41,794 nt of DNA. It comes from Paracoccus sp. (in: a-proteobacteria) (GTDB lineage Bacteria; Pseudomonadota; Alphaproteobacteria; Rhodobacterales; Rhodobacteraceae). Position numbers and translations under genes: made by a program. Location of the stretch: the NCBI GenBank assembly GCA_030538425.1, contig JAUNTZ010000021.1:1-41794 (forward strand). The letters run 5' to 3'. Below, in pieces: positions 1 through 8,108 of the stretch. The notes below the pieces were generated by a model that was not told the DNA's origin, ran no database searches, and was given only the letters and a program-made list of their open reading frames with translations. How positions within the stretch are numbered: the stretch's first letter is position 1; each line of letters starts with the position of its first letter.

Positions 1-240
1 GCCTTCGCCTTCGCCTGAGCGTGAGCGTGACGGGTCGCTATCCGCGCGCTGCGCCGGTCAGGTTTGGGTCCGGGGCGGCTTTGGCAATCCACAGAGAGCG
101 CCCTGCCGGGCTGTCGGGCGCGTCCAACCGATCAGTGCGGGTCTTTCAACCGCGCGGCCTTATCAAAGGTAAATCGTCGGAACTGCTCTGGGCCTCACTG
201 GTTGAACTTGCAGACAGCTTGAACATGAAAGGAAAACGCC

Positions 241-321
241 ATGATGCGCGGAGGCTTGCTTTGGCTGCTGGGGATTCCCCTGCCGATTATCATTATTCTG
301 TTCCTGCTGGGTGTGTTCTGA
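241..321 (+). CDS. 26-residue hydrophobic membrane peptide
   Basis: This short ORF encodes MMRGGLLWLLGIPLPIIIIL followed by FLLGVF. It is essentially one transmembrane helix with a short basic start and a central Pro-Leu-Pro kink. A purine-rich ribosome site (GAAAGGAAAA) sits about 5 bases before the ATG, and a strong Rho-independent terminator follows about 50 bases after the stop. These flanks make a real short transcription unit likely. Tiny inner-membrane proteins of this kind are common but often unannotated in Rhodobacterales. I cannot assign a function. The next codon is also ATG, so translation may begin one residue later. Confidence 0.55.
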   Translation: MMRGGLLWLLGIPLPIIIILFLLGVF

Positions 322-366
322 TCGCATCCAAGCAGAAACGATCCGCGCCCAATTCGGGCCGGGATT

Positions 367-400
367 GAAAAACGCGCGCCGGAGCTGGCGCGCGTTTTTT
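367..400 (+). terminator. Rho-independent terminator
   Basis: A perfect 10-bp stem (AACGCGCGCC paired with GGCGCGCGTT) encloses a 6-base loop. It is preceded by an A-run and followed by a T-run, so it could act in both directions. On the plus strand it ends the short membrane-peptide transcript. On the minus strand it could also serve the acyl-CoA synthetase gene. Confidence 0.85.
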
Positions 401-488
401 AGATCTGAGGCGTGGGACGGTCACACTGCCCAAACGCGGCTATCGGCGTTACCGCGAGAGCGGCCCCCGCCAGCGCCCAAACCCTAGC

Positions 489-2369
489 TCAGACCCAATC
501 CCAAGGCCGGGTGAACTGGCCCAGCTTTTCGCGCACGGCCTGTTCGTTCACATCGCCATGGCGCGACAGCTTGGCGACCAGACCGCGCTTTTTGTCCTCG
601 ACCACCTCGGCGACCTGCGCGCCGGTTCCGGCAAGCGCCTCGTCATAGACCCGCTTGATCGCCAGACGGCGCAGGTCGGGCTTGAAGATCTTGCCCACGG
701 CGGTTTTCGGCAGCTCGGGCAGGACTTCCAGATATTTCGGCACGGCGGCGCGTTCGTGGATATGGGCGCTGGCATGGTCCATCAGCTCAGCCTCGGTCGC
801 CTGAGCGCCCGCCACCAGCTCGACATAGACGCAGGGCAGCTCACCGGCGAAGGCGTCGGGCTGGCCGATGGCACCGGCGAAGGCCACGTCGGGATGCGAG
901 GCCAGCGCGTCCTCGATCTCAGCCGGGTCGATATTGTGGCCGCCGCGGATGATCAGATCCTTGGCGCGGCCGGTGATCCACAGATAGCCATCCGCATCCA
1001 GCCGACCCAGATCGCCGGTGCGCAGGAACCGCCCCTCGGCAAAGAGGTCGCGGTTCTTGTCCTCTTCGGTATAGGTCGAGCCCTCGAACACGCCCGGATT
1101 GGCCACGCAGATCTCACCCACCTCATCGACCGCACATTCGCGGAACCCGTCCGGGCCAGTGGTCAGGATTCTGACATGCGTATAGGGCAGCGGAATGCCC
1201 ACCGAGCCCACCTTTTTCACCCCGTCGACCGGGTTGCAGGAGACCAGACAGGTCGCCTCGGTCAGCCCGTAGCCCTCGGCGATCTCAACCCCGGTCGCCG
1301 CCTTGAAGCGGTTATAGAGCTCAACCGGCAGCGGCGCCGAGCCGGAAATCGCGGTCTTGAGGCTGGACACATCCGCATCGACCTTGCGCTGCATCAGCGC
1401 GGCAATGGCGGTCGGCACGGTGATCAGGAAGGTGACCTGCCAGCGTTCGATCAACTTCCAGAAATTGTCGAACACACCGTCGCCGCGATAGCCCGCCGGG
1501 GTCGGCATGACCATATGTGCCCCCGAGGCGATGCAGGACATCAGGATCGGATAGGCGGCAAAGACATGGAACAGCGGCAGCGGGCAGATCAGCACGTCCT
1601 TTTCGGTGAAGAGCAGGCGCCCGCCCAGAAAACCGTTATAGATCATGCCGCTATATTTGTGCTGCGCGACCTTGGGCAGGCCGGTCGTGCCGCCGGTGTG
1701 GAAATAGGCGGCCACGCGGTCGGCCTGCACATCCTCAAATTGAAGCGCGTCATGCGGCTGGCTTGAGGCGGCGGCCTCAAAATCCAGAACGCGGGCGTGA
1801 TGCTTGACGGTGGTCTTGGGGCGCATCAGCGGCACGATGAACTTTTTCACGCCGGTCAGGTGGCGGTTGAGGTCGATCTCCAGCACGGTTTCGACATTGG
1901 GCGCCTGAGCCACGGCAGCAGCCGCCTTTTGCGCGACATCGGTCTTGGGAAATGACTTGAGCGTGACCAGAACCTTGGCATTGGTATTGCGCAGAATCCC
2001 GGCGATGCTGTCGGCATCCAGCAGCGGGTTGATCGGGTTCACGATCCCCGCCGTGGCCCCTGCGACCAGCACGACCGGGGTTTCGATCGTGTTGGGCAGC
2101 AGATAGGCCACGGTGTCGTTCGGGCCAACGCCAAGGCTGCGGAACAGGTTGGCGGTTTCGGTCACGCGCTGATGGAACTCGGCCCAGGTGCGGGTCACCG
2201 CATGGTCGCGCGGGCCCGACAGCAGCTGAAACGACACGGCAGGCCGGTCGGGAAAGGCGTCGCGCGTGCGGGTCAGGAAATCATAGATCGTCGTCGCGAC
2301 GTTGCGTTCCGAATATGGTTTCTCATTCTCGACCGCGTCGCGGTCCGCGATGGTGCTGAAGCGTGCCAT
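489..2369 (-). CDS. Long-chain acyl-CoA synthetase (AMP-binding, ANL superfamily)
   Basis: This enzyme activates a carboxylic acid, probably a fatty acid, to acyl-AMP and then acyl-CoA in the cytoplasm. At 626 residues it has the usual size for the family. The ATP/AMP signature TGGTTGLPK lies at residues 225-233. GYGLTEATC is the A5 motif, RTGDLG the A7 motif, and GRAKDLIIRGGHNI marks the hinge. TAVGKIFK near the C-terminus carries the catalytic lysine. There is no signal peptide. GGGGAGGA stands about 4 bases upstream of the ATG and fixes the start. The gene lies downstream of kbp on the same strand, but a terminator separates them, so it is probably transcribed alone. The exact acyl chain length cannot be read from sequence. 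Confidence 0.93.
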   Translation of the reverse strand: MARFSTIADRDAVENEKPYSERNVATTIYDFLTRTRDAFPDRPAVSFQLLSGPRDHAVTRTWAEFHQRVTETANLFRSLGVGPNDTVAYLLPNTIETPVVLVAGATAGIVNPINPLLDADSIAGILRNTNAKVLVTLKSFPKTDVAQKAAAAVAQAPNVETVLEIDLNRHLTGVKKFIVPLMRPKTTVKHHARVLDFEAAASSQPHDALQFEDVQADRVAAYFHTGGTTGLPKVAQHKYSGMIYNGFLGGRLLFTEKDVLICPLPLFHVFAAYPILMSCIASGAHMVMPTPAGYRGDGVFDNFWKLIERWQVTFLITVPTAIAALMQRKVDADVSSLKTAISGSAPLPVELYNRFKAATGVEIAEGYGLTEATCLVSCNPVDGVKKVGSVGIPLPYTHVRILTTGPDGFRECAVDEVGEICVANPGVFEGSTYTEEDKNRDLFAEGRFLRTGDLGRLDADGYLWITGRAKDLIIRGGHNIDPAEIEDALASHPDVAFAGAIGQPDAFAGELPCVYVELVAGAQATEAELMDHASAHIHERAAVPKYLEVLPELPKTAVGKIFKPDLRRLAIKRVYDEALAGTGAQVAEVVEDKKRGLVAKLSRHGDVNEQAVREKLGQFTRPWDWV

Positions 2370-2420
2370 TTATCCTCCCCGGTATCGGCCCATTCGGACT
2401 TGTTCCGGGCAGCATGGGAC

Positions 2421-2458
2421 AAAAAGAGATGGCGGGGCAAGCATTCTCGCCCCGCCAT
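2421..2458 (-). terminator. Rho-independent terminator after kbp
   Basis: A perfect 10-bp inverted repeat (ATGGCGGGGC / GCCCCGCCAT) has a 10-base loop. It is followed on the minus strand by a short T-rich run. It lies 30 bases past the kbp stop codon and separates kbp from the acyl-CoA synthetase gene. Confidence 0.8.
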
Positions 2459-2487
2459 TCCCTTGAACGCAGCGTCAACCCACCGCT

Positions 2488-3000
2488 TTAGCGCGGGATG
2501 CGCAGCTTCTGGCCCGGATAGATCTTGTCCGGATCGGTCAGCATGGGCTTGTTCGCCTCAAAGATGGCCATGTATTTGTTCGCGTCGCCCAGATATTTCT
2601 TGGCAATCGCCGACAGCGAGTCGCCTTTCTGCACGTCATGAAAGACCGGGCCGCTGGACGAGCTGACGCCCGCGGATTCCAGTTTCGGACGCTCGGCGCT
2701 GGCGGTCTGGGTGGCCTCAGCCTCATCGGGGAGGTTCGCCTCAACGCGGGCGATGCCCTCGATATTGCCGACGGCAAGGATCAGTTTTTCCAGCGTTTCG
2801 CGGTCCGTGCCACGGTTTTCAATCGTGACCGTATCGCCGTTCAGGCCCAGCTTGACCGAGCTGTCATTGAGGCCAAGCGCACGGACTTCTTTCGTCAGCG
2901 CCTCAACCTTGCGGGCGGTGTCGTCCTGCGCGGCCTCGGCTGCCGGCTGTTCGTCCAGAACCTTCTTGCCCGCACCCTTCACGAAATCCCAAAATGCCAT
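2488..3000 (-). CDS. kbp: BON-LysM protein Kbp (YgaU family, potassium-binding)
   Basis: This 170-residue protein has the Kbp/YgaU architecture. It opens with the amphipathic segment MAFWDFVKGAGKKVLD. A BON domain follows (about residues 30-90, with ILAVGNIEGIARVE), and a C-terminal LysM domain (about 118-170) ends in DKIYPGQKLRIPR. The last motif is almost identical to the C-terminus of E. coli Kbp. In E. coli this is a cytoplasmic K+-binding protein needed at high external potassium. The start was placed 12 codons inside the longest ORF, because AAGGAAAGGA lies just upstream and MAFWDFVK matches the family N-terminus. The linker is richer in Ser, Ala and Glu than in enterobacteria. The gene is transcribed divergently from the CAP-domain gene. 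Confidence 0.93.
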   Translation of the reverse strand: MAFWDFVKGAGKKVLDEQPAAEAAQDDTARKVEALTKEVRALGLNDSSVKLGLNGDTVTIENRGTDRETLEKLILAVGNIEGIARVEANLPDEAEATQTASAERPKLESAGVSSSSGPVFHDVQKGDSLSAIAKKYLGDANKYMAIFEANKPMLTDPDKIYPGQKLRIPR

Positions 3001-3036
3001 GTCAGAGTCCTTTCCTTGACGGCTTTGCCGCAACAA

Positions 3037-3165
3037 CGCACGGCCTGAGGCAAAGGTTCCCCAAGGTTAACGCATTGTAAAGCATAAAATTTTACGCATA
3101 TTCTACTTTGGGTTGTGTTTTAGCTGTGCTAGTCCCGTTTCAGGTTCTTTGGAACGGATGGACTG
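3037..3165. promoter_or_regulatory. AT-rich divergent promoter region between kbp and the CAP gene
   Basis: The spacer is clearly AT-richer than its surroundings and holds the palindrome TAAAATTTTA at 3085-3094. A CtrA-like sequence, TTAACGCATTGTAAA at 3067-3081, fits TTAA-N7-TTAA with one mismatch in the second half. Promoter elements for both genes should lie here. I cannot assign -35/-10 boxes with confidence. Confidence 0.4.
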
Positions 3166-3696
3166 ATGCGACTGATTGCTTTGACCTTTGCCTTTTTATG
3201 TCTGATTCCCCTGGCCGCGACGGCCGATTCCCGTATCAATGTGCGCAATGACCTGACCGTGGTGCAGGCCGCGCGTCCGGGCCAGCCGCATTGTGTGGCG
3301 ACCTCACGCGATGATGCGCGCCAGGCGCTTGAGGCGACCAATGCGCTGCGCAGGCAGCATGGGCTGCGACCTTTGCGGGTGAATGCGGCCCTTGCGGCGG
3401 CGGCTGCGGGACATGCCTGCGATATGGCCGCGCGGGGCCTGATGACGCATGAGGGGCGCGCGGGCGGCGGTCCCGCACAACGCGCCCGCGCGGCGGGTTT
3501 TCAGCCCCGGACGACCGCTGAGAATATCGCCGCCGGCCCCTTCACGCTGGAACGTGTGGTGGCCGAATGGAACCGCTCACCCGGGCATATGGGCAATATC
3601 CTGCTGCCGCAGATACGCGATTTCGGGATCGGCCGCGCGGTGGCGGAAGATGGCAAGACCGTGTTCTGGGCCGCCGTCTATGCCGCCCCGCGATAG
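3166..3696 (+). CDS. Secreted CAP (SCP/PR-1) domain protein
   Basis: The product is a 176-residue exported protein. Residues 1-20 form a classic signal peptide ending in ATA before DSRINV. The rest is a CAP domain with family landmarks: an HACDMAARGLMTHEG stretch holding the cavity histidines, AENIAAG, WNRSPGHMGNIL and the closing FGIGRAV...FWAAVYA strand. The bacterial CAP family (YkwD-like) is widespread and secreted, but its biochemical role is mostly unknown. The start follows a GGATGG ribosome site. The gene stands alone, divergent from kbp and convergent with the ABC exporter gene 17 bases downstream. Confidence 0.88.
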   Translation: MRLIALTFAFLCLIPLAATADSRINVRNDLTVVQAARPGQPHCVATSRDDARQALEATNALRRQHGLRPLRVNAALAAAAAGHACDMAARGLMTHEGRAGGGPAQRARAAGFQPRTTAENIAAGPFTLERVVAEWNRSPGHMGNILLPQIRDFGIGRAVAEDGKTVFWAAVYAAPR

Positions 3697-3713
3697 GGGC
3701 GGCGATGCGGGGC

Positions 3714-5495
3714 TTATTGCATCTGCCCATCGGTGAATTGCAGCCGTGCCAGCCGCGCATAAAGCCCGCCCTGCGCCACCAGTTCGTCATGGGTGCCTTG
3801 CGCCACGATGCGGCCCTGATCGAACACCACGATGCGGTCGGCCTTTTTCACCGTCGCCAGCCGGTGCGCCACAATGACCGTGGTGCGCCCCTGCGACAGC
3901 CGGTCAACGGCGGCCTGAACCGCGCGTTCCGATTCGGCATCAAGCGCGCTTGTCGCCTCATCCAGCAGCAGGATCGGCGCGTCGCGCAAGATCGCGCGGG
4001 CAATCGCGATGCGCTGTTTCTGCCCGCCCGACAGCATGACACCGCGTTCACCCACATTGCTGTCATAGCCCTGCGGCAGGGCGGCGATGAAGTCATGCGC
4101 ATGGGCCGCGCGGGCGGCGGCCTCGACCTCGGCATCGGTGGCGTCGGGGCGGCCAAAGCGGATATTCTCCCGCGCGCTTGCGGCAAAGATCACCGGCTCT
4201 TGCGGGACAAGGGCGATGGCCTGCCGGAAATCGGCGCGCGCCATGTCGCGCAGATCCACACCGTCGATCGTGACCCGGCCCGCCTGCGGGTCCCAGAACC
4301 GCTGGATCATCTGCACCACGGTCGTTTTGCCCGCCCCCGATGGCCCGACAAGCGCGACCGTCTCACCCGGCGCGATGCTCAGGCTGACACCATCCAGGGC
4401 AGAGACATCGGGCCGCGTGGGATAGTGGAAATGCACCGCCTCAAAGCCGATGGCGCCCTGCGCGGGCTGCACCATGGGCTTGGGCGCGGCGGGGTCGGTC
4501 ACGATATCGGTCGCGGCCAGCAATTCGGCCAGCCGTTCGGCCGCACCGGCGGCGCGCTGCAATTCGCCCCAGATCTCGGACAGCGCGCCGACCGAGCCTG
4601 CGACCATCACCGAATAGATCACGAACTGCACCAGCTCACCCACGCTCATCAGGCCGGAATGGACATCGCGCGCGCCGATCCACAAGACGCCGATCACGCC
4701 CGAAAACACCAGAAAAATCACGATCACGGTCATGACCGCGCGGGTGGTGATCCGCCTGCGGGCCGCGTCAAAGCTCAGCTCTGTGACGCGGGCGAAATCG
4801 GCGCGGGTCGCGGCCTCATGGGTGAAGGCCTGCACCGTCTGCGCCGACAGCAGCGCCTCGGATGCCGAGCCGGAGGAGGCCGCGATCCAGTCCTGATTTT
4901 CGCGCGACAGCACGCGCAACCGGCGGCCCAGAACCACGATGGGCAGGATCACCGCCGGGACCAGCAGCAGGACAAGCCCGGTCAGTTTGGCCGAGGTGAA
5001 CAACAGCATCACCAAACCGCCCAGCAAGATCAACAGGTTACGCAGGGCAATCGACACCGAAGAGCCGATCACCGACAAGATCAGCGTCGTGTCCGTCGTG
5101 ATCCGAGAGATGATCTCTCCGGTCATGACGCGCTCAAAAAAGGCGGGCGACAGGCCGATCACGCGCGAAAACACCGCCTTGCGCAGATCCGCGACCACCC
5201 GTTCGCCAAGCCGCGTGACCAGATAATAACGCAGCCCCGTGCCAAGTGCGAGCAAGCCCACAATCAACAGCGCCGCGCTGAAATATTCGTCCAGCAGCGC
5301 CGAGCCGTCGTCGAACCCGTCCACCACGCGGCGCACCGCGACCGGCAGAACCAGACTGATCGCGGCGGTCAGCGACAGGGCCAGCATCGCCAGCACCGCA
5401 AGGCCACGATGCGGGCGGATGAACGGCCAAAGTGCGGCAAGCGCCCCGATGCGTTTCGTCGTGGGGCGGTCGGTCAGCTGGGGATTGCGTGCCAT
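3714..5495 (-). CDS. ABC exporter, fused permease/ATPase (MsbA-like, subfamily B)
   Basis: This 593-residue half-transporter has an N-terminal six-helix membrane domain (about residues 20-310) and a C-terminal nucleotide-binding domain. The latter carries Walker A (GPSGAGKTT), the signature LSGGQKQR, Walker B with ILLLDEATSALD, and the H-loop AHRLAT. It should act as a homodimer exporting a lipid, peptide or drug. The substrate is unknown. The start was moved 18 codons into the ORF, where CCGGAGG precedes MARNPQL at good spacing. The longest ORF begins in sequence with no ribosome site. The mtnN-like gene upstream on the same strand ends 81 bases away, so co-transcription is possible. Confidence 0.92.
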   Translation of the reverse strand: MARNPQLTDRPTTKRIGALAALWPFIRPHRGLAVLAMLALSLTAAISLVLPVAVRRVVDGFDDGSALLDEYFSAALLIVGLLALGTGLRYYLVTRLGERVVADLRKAVFSRVIGLSPAFFERVMTGEIISRITTDTTLILSVIGSSVSIALRNLLILLGGLVMLLFTSAKLTGLVLLLVPAVILPIVVLGRRLRVLSRENQDWIAASSGSASEALLSAQTVQAFTHEAATRADFARVTELSFDAARRRITTRAVMTVIVIFLVFSGVIGVLWIGARDVHSGLMSVGELVQFVIYSVMVAGSVGALSEIWGELQRAAGAAERLAELLAATDIVTDPAAPKPMVQPAQGAIGFEAVHFHYPTRPDVSALDGVSLSIAPGETVALVGPSGAGKTTVVQMIQRFWDPQAGRVTIDGVDLRDMARADFRQAIALVPQEPVIFAASARENIRFGRPDATDAEVEAAARAAHAHDFIAALPQGYDSNVGERGVMLSGGQKQRIAIARAILRDAPILLLDEATSALDAESERAVQAAVDRLSQGRTTVIVAHRLATVKKADRIVVFDQGRIVAQGTHDELVAQGGLYARLARLQFTDGQMQ

Positions 5496-5576
5496 ATGGC
5501 CCTCCGGTCGGTGCGCGCTTGGTTTACGGAAAGCCTGCGCAAGGGGCAACCGTCCCGGCGCGGCGGATGGTCGCGG

Positions 5577-6209
5577 TCAGCGCAGCAGCCCCTTGGCCAA
5601 CGCCGCCGCCAAAAGATCGACCGCACCGGCCAGCCTTTCGTCGATGATATGCAGGTATTCGGTCCAGTCGCTGATCTGCGTGACCTCACCCACCCCGTCC
5701 GAGACGCCGCGCAGCCCGATCATCGGCAGGCCGAACCGCTGACAGGCCCGCAACACGGCATAGGATTCCATATCCACCATGTCCTGCGCGATGGCGCCGT
5801 AGCCCGCCCCACTGACCACATTCGCGCCGGTGGACAAACTGGCGACCGGCAGCCCCTCAATGCGCAGCGTGATCGGCAGCATCTCGGGCAGGTCCAGAAA
5901 CGGCACGACCCCGCGCGGAAAGCCGAAGGCGGATGCGTCCATGTCGCGCCAGCCGACCGCGCCGATCTGATAGACCCGCGCCTGTTCCAGCCGCGCCGAG
6001 CCCGCCGAGCCAAGCGAGACGACCAGATCGGGCAGCGCCCCCGCCGCGTCCAGCCGGGCAAGGGTCGTGGCGGTGGCGCAAGCCGCCTCAACCGGGCCGA
6101 TGCCGGTCATCAAGGGGGTGATGCGCGATTGCAGTGCGGGGCCGTATTCGGCCTTCGCCGCCATGACGAACAGGACGCGATGCGTTCCAATCAGGGTGAT
6201 GCCGTCCAT
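5577..6209 (-). CDS. mtnN: 5'-methylthioadenosine/S-adenosylhomocysteine nucleosidase-like protein
   Basis: The predicted enzyme hydrolyses the glycosidic bond of methylthioadenosine and S-adenosylhomocysteine, clearing methylation and polyamine by-products. The 210-residue protein keeps the purine nucleoside phosphorylase-type fold markers: Glu21 (AAKAEYGPAL, equivalent to the E. coli catalytic glutamate), the Gly-rich LVVSLGSAGSA strand, ribose-binding DMESYA with Glu148, and catalytic Asp171 in GVSDGVG. It is somewhat shorter than the 230-residue enterobacterial enzyme. The ribosome site (CGGA) is weak, so a start a few codons further in cannot be excluded. A related nucleoside phosphorylase function is the main alternative. 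Confidence 0.82.
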   Translation of the reverse strand: MDGITLIGTHRVLFVMAAKAEYGPALQSRITPLMTGIGPVEAACATATTLARLDAAGALPDLVVSLGSAGSARLEQARVYQIGAVGWRDMDASAFGFPRGVVPFLDLPEMLPITLRIEGLPVASLSTGANVVSGAGYGAIAQDMVDMESYAVLRACQRFGLPMIGLRGVSDGVGEVTQISDWTEYLHIIDERLAGAVDLLAAALAKGLLR

Positions 6210-6226
6210 CGCGCGTCCGGTTCAGG

Positions 6227-6312
6227 TGGTGCGGGCCGGGGGACTCGAACCCCCACGGCCTTGCGGCCCAAAGATTTTAAGTCTCATGCGTCTACCATTC
6301 CGCCACGCCCGC
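6227..6312 (-). tRNA. tRNA-Leu (anticodon UAA)
   Basis: The minus strand folds as a class II tRNA: acceptor GCGGGCG...GGCCCGC plus A, with CCA encoded. It has a D-arm, an anticodon loop CTTAAAA, a long variable arm (GGGCC/GGCC hairpin) and a perfect 5-bp T stem around TTCGAGT. The anticodon reads UAA, so it decodes UUA and UUG. Position 7 pairs G against G (7:66), and the anticodon stem has a G-U and a T-T pair at its outer end. It is therefore less regular than usual, although all identity features are present. Confidence 0.93.
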
Positions 6313-6347
6313 AGCCCGCCCTTGCTATGCGCTGTGGGCGGGGCTGG

Positions 6348-7268
6348 TCAATAGCTGCGGGTCGGTCGGTCGAACACCTTGCGCCCCATCAGTGAGCCGA
6401 CCAGATCGACCATCAGCTTGGCGGTCCGGCCTCGCTCATCCAGAAACGGGTTCAGCTCGACCAGATCAAGGCTGCTCACCAACCCGGATTCATGGAGCAA
6501 TTCGCAGACCAGATGCGCCTCGCGAAAGGTGGCGCCGCCGGGCACCGTGGTGCCGACGGCGGGCGCGATCGAGGGGTCAAGAAAATCAACATCCAGTGAG
6601 ACATGCAGCAAGCCCCCCGCCGCCTGCACCCGGTCCAGAAACGCGCGCAGAGGCGCCGCGATGCCCGCCTCATCCAGAACGCGCATGTCGTTCACGGTGA
6701 TCTCAGTTTCGGACAGCGCGGCATGTTCGGCCTCATCGACCGAGCGGATGCCGAACATGCAGATATTCTCACCCGGGATGGGGTCGGGAAAGGGCGGAAA
6801 GGGATCAAAGCCCGGCAGGCCAGAGGCATAAGCCATTGGTGTTCCGTGCAAATTACCCGATGTGGTGGTCTCAAGCGTGTGAAAATCGCTATGCGCATCC
6901 AGCCAGATCACAAACAGGGGCCGCCCCTGCGCGCGGGCGTAATCGGCCACGCCCGACAGCGTGCCCATAGCCAGCGAGTGATCGCCGCCCATGAAGATCG
7001 GCAGCCCGTCCGGCATGGCCTCGCGCGCGGCGCGGGCCAGCGCGGTGGTCCAGCCCATCGTCTCAGTCAGGTGGTGAATGGCGGTGTTCGGATGCGCAGC
7101 GGTGTCGATCTTGTCGCGGATCACGTCGCCCCGATCCTCGACGCTGTAGCCCATCGCCTGCAGCATCGCGCCAAGCCCGGCGACCCGGTAGGCGGCAGGC
7201 CCCATCAGACAGCCGGGGCGCCGCTGGCCTTCATCGACCGGAGCGCCGATCAGGATGCAATTGGTCAT
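6348..7268 (-). CDS. rocF: Arginase
   Basis: Arginase splits L-arginine into ornithine and urea with a binuclear manganese centre. The 306-residue protein shows the ureohydrolase metal motifs in order: GGDHS at 94-98, DAHSD at 124-128 and SLDVDFLDP with Asp226/Asp228. SLDLVELNP lies near residue 272. The NLHGTP loop after the second motif favours arginase over agmatinase. The start was placed at MTNCILIG, which follows AAAGGACA. The 29 upstream codons of the longest ORF are low-quality, Pro-rich sequence. The gene begins a short minus-strand group but lies beyond a tRNA, so it is probably monocistronic. It would feed ornithine/glutamate catabolism. Confidence 0.93.
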   Translation of the reverse strand: MTNCILIGAPVDEGQRRPGCLMGPAAYRVAGLGAMLQAMGYSVEDRGDVIRDKIDTAAHPNTAIHHLTETMGWTTALARAAREAMPDGLPIFMGGDHSLAMGTLSGVADYARAQGRPLFVIWLDAHSDFHTLETTTSGNLHGTPMAYASGLPGFDPFPPFPDPIPGENICMFGIRSVDEAEHAALSETEITVNDMRVLDEAGIAAPLRAFLDRVQAAGGLLHVSLDVDFLDPSIAPAVGTTVPGGATFREAHLVCELLHESGLVSSLDLVELNPFLDERGRTAKLMVDLVGSLMGRKVFDRPTRSY

Positions 7269-7348
7269 GGCCTGTCCTTTGCTGGTTTTGTCCGTTGTAG
7301 CGGCTTGGGGCGGAGGGGGGAAGTCTTGGAGACTGGCGCGCTCAGGCC

Positions 7349-8107
7349 TCACCACAGCCGCGCCAAAGCCGTTGCGATCAGGGCCAACCCGTTGAAGAAC
7401 AACAAGCCAAGCGCGGCTCGGCGAAGGGTGCTGCGCGCGATGGGTGGGGGGAGGCGGCGGGCGGCCCAGGTTCCCAAGGCCACGGCGGGCGCGGCACCTG
7501 CGGCGGCGATCAGGGTTGCGCCGTCAATGCCGGTCGAGACCGCCGAGATCAGCAGCCGCCATGCCTGCGTCGCGAAGAAAAAGCTCACCAGCGTCACCCG
7601 CACCGCGTCCTGGCTGATCGGCTGGCGGTAAAGCTGCCAGATCACCGGCGGGCCCGCGGTTGCGAACAGCCCGCCAAGGATGCCGCCCGCGCCGCCGGTT
7701 GCCAGAAAGCTGGCGGGGCCGGATCTTTGCGCCAAAGGCTCAGGCCGGCGGACCAGTTGCGCGGCGGCGATGGCAATCACGACCCCTAACAGAAGGCGCA
7801 ACCCGTCCAGCGACGCGCCCGACAGAAAGGACAGTAGCGCATAGCCCGCCACGCTGCCCGGTATCGCCGCGATCAGCAGCAGGCGCAGCGCGGGGCGGTC
7901 GATATGGGCGCGGTCTCGGGTCAGGACCATCACCGCGTTCATGATGACCAGAACGGAGGTGACCTGCGCCGCCTGCGCGACCGGCATCAGCCCGAACAAG
8001 GTGACGCTGCCCATCAGGAACAGGCCAAGCGCGAAGCCGACCAAGGTTTGCACATAGGCGGACGCGGCCACGATCACCCAGAACAGGATCAGCGTGGCGG
8101 GCTCCAT
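7349..8107 (-). CDS. TauE/SafE family membrane permease
   Basis: This 252-residue polytopic membrane protein has about seven to eight hydrophobic segments. It begins MEPATLILFWVIVAASAYVQ, followed by TLVGFALGLFLMG, which is the conserved first repeat of the TauE/SafE (DUF81) family. The repeat recurs near the middle (FLATGGAGGILGGLFATAGPP). Members move sulfonates, sulfite or other small organic anions across the inner membrane. The substrate here is unknown. The ORF can be extended upstream, but the metG stop codon lies one base before the ATG at 8107. Translational coupling to metG is therefore likely, and the extension is only metG in another frame. Confidence 0.85.
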   Translation of the reverse strand: MEPATLILFWVIVAASAYVQTLVGFALGLFLMGSVTLFGLMPVAQAAQVTSVLVIMNAVMVLTRDRAHIDRPALRLLLIAAIPGSVAGYALLSFLSGASLDGLRLLLGVVIAIAAAQLVRRPEPLAQRSGPASFLATGGAGGILGGLFATAGPPVIWQLYRQPISQDAVRVTLVSFFFATQAWRLLISAVSTGIDGATLIAAAGAAPAVALGTWAARRLPPPIARSTLRRAALGLLFFNGLALIATALARLW

Positions 8108-8108
8108 C

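Noticed and set aside
21-368. Open frame of 115 codons at the left edge
   Set aside because: No ribosome site, domain or plausible composition. It runs out of frame over the better-supported 26-residue ORF at 241-321.
558-1766. 402-codon plus-strand frame opposite the acyl-CoA synthetase gene
   Set aside because: It is the antisense of a strong family member. Long shadow frames are expected in GC-rich DNA, and no motif is present.
3567-6395. 942-codon plus-strand frame
   Set aside because: Antisense to the ABC exporter, mtnN and the tRNA. Its composition (Arg, Gln, His-rich) is that of a shadow frame.
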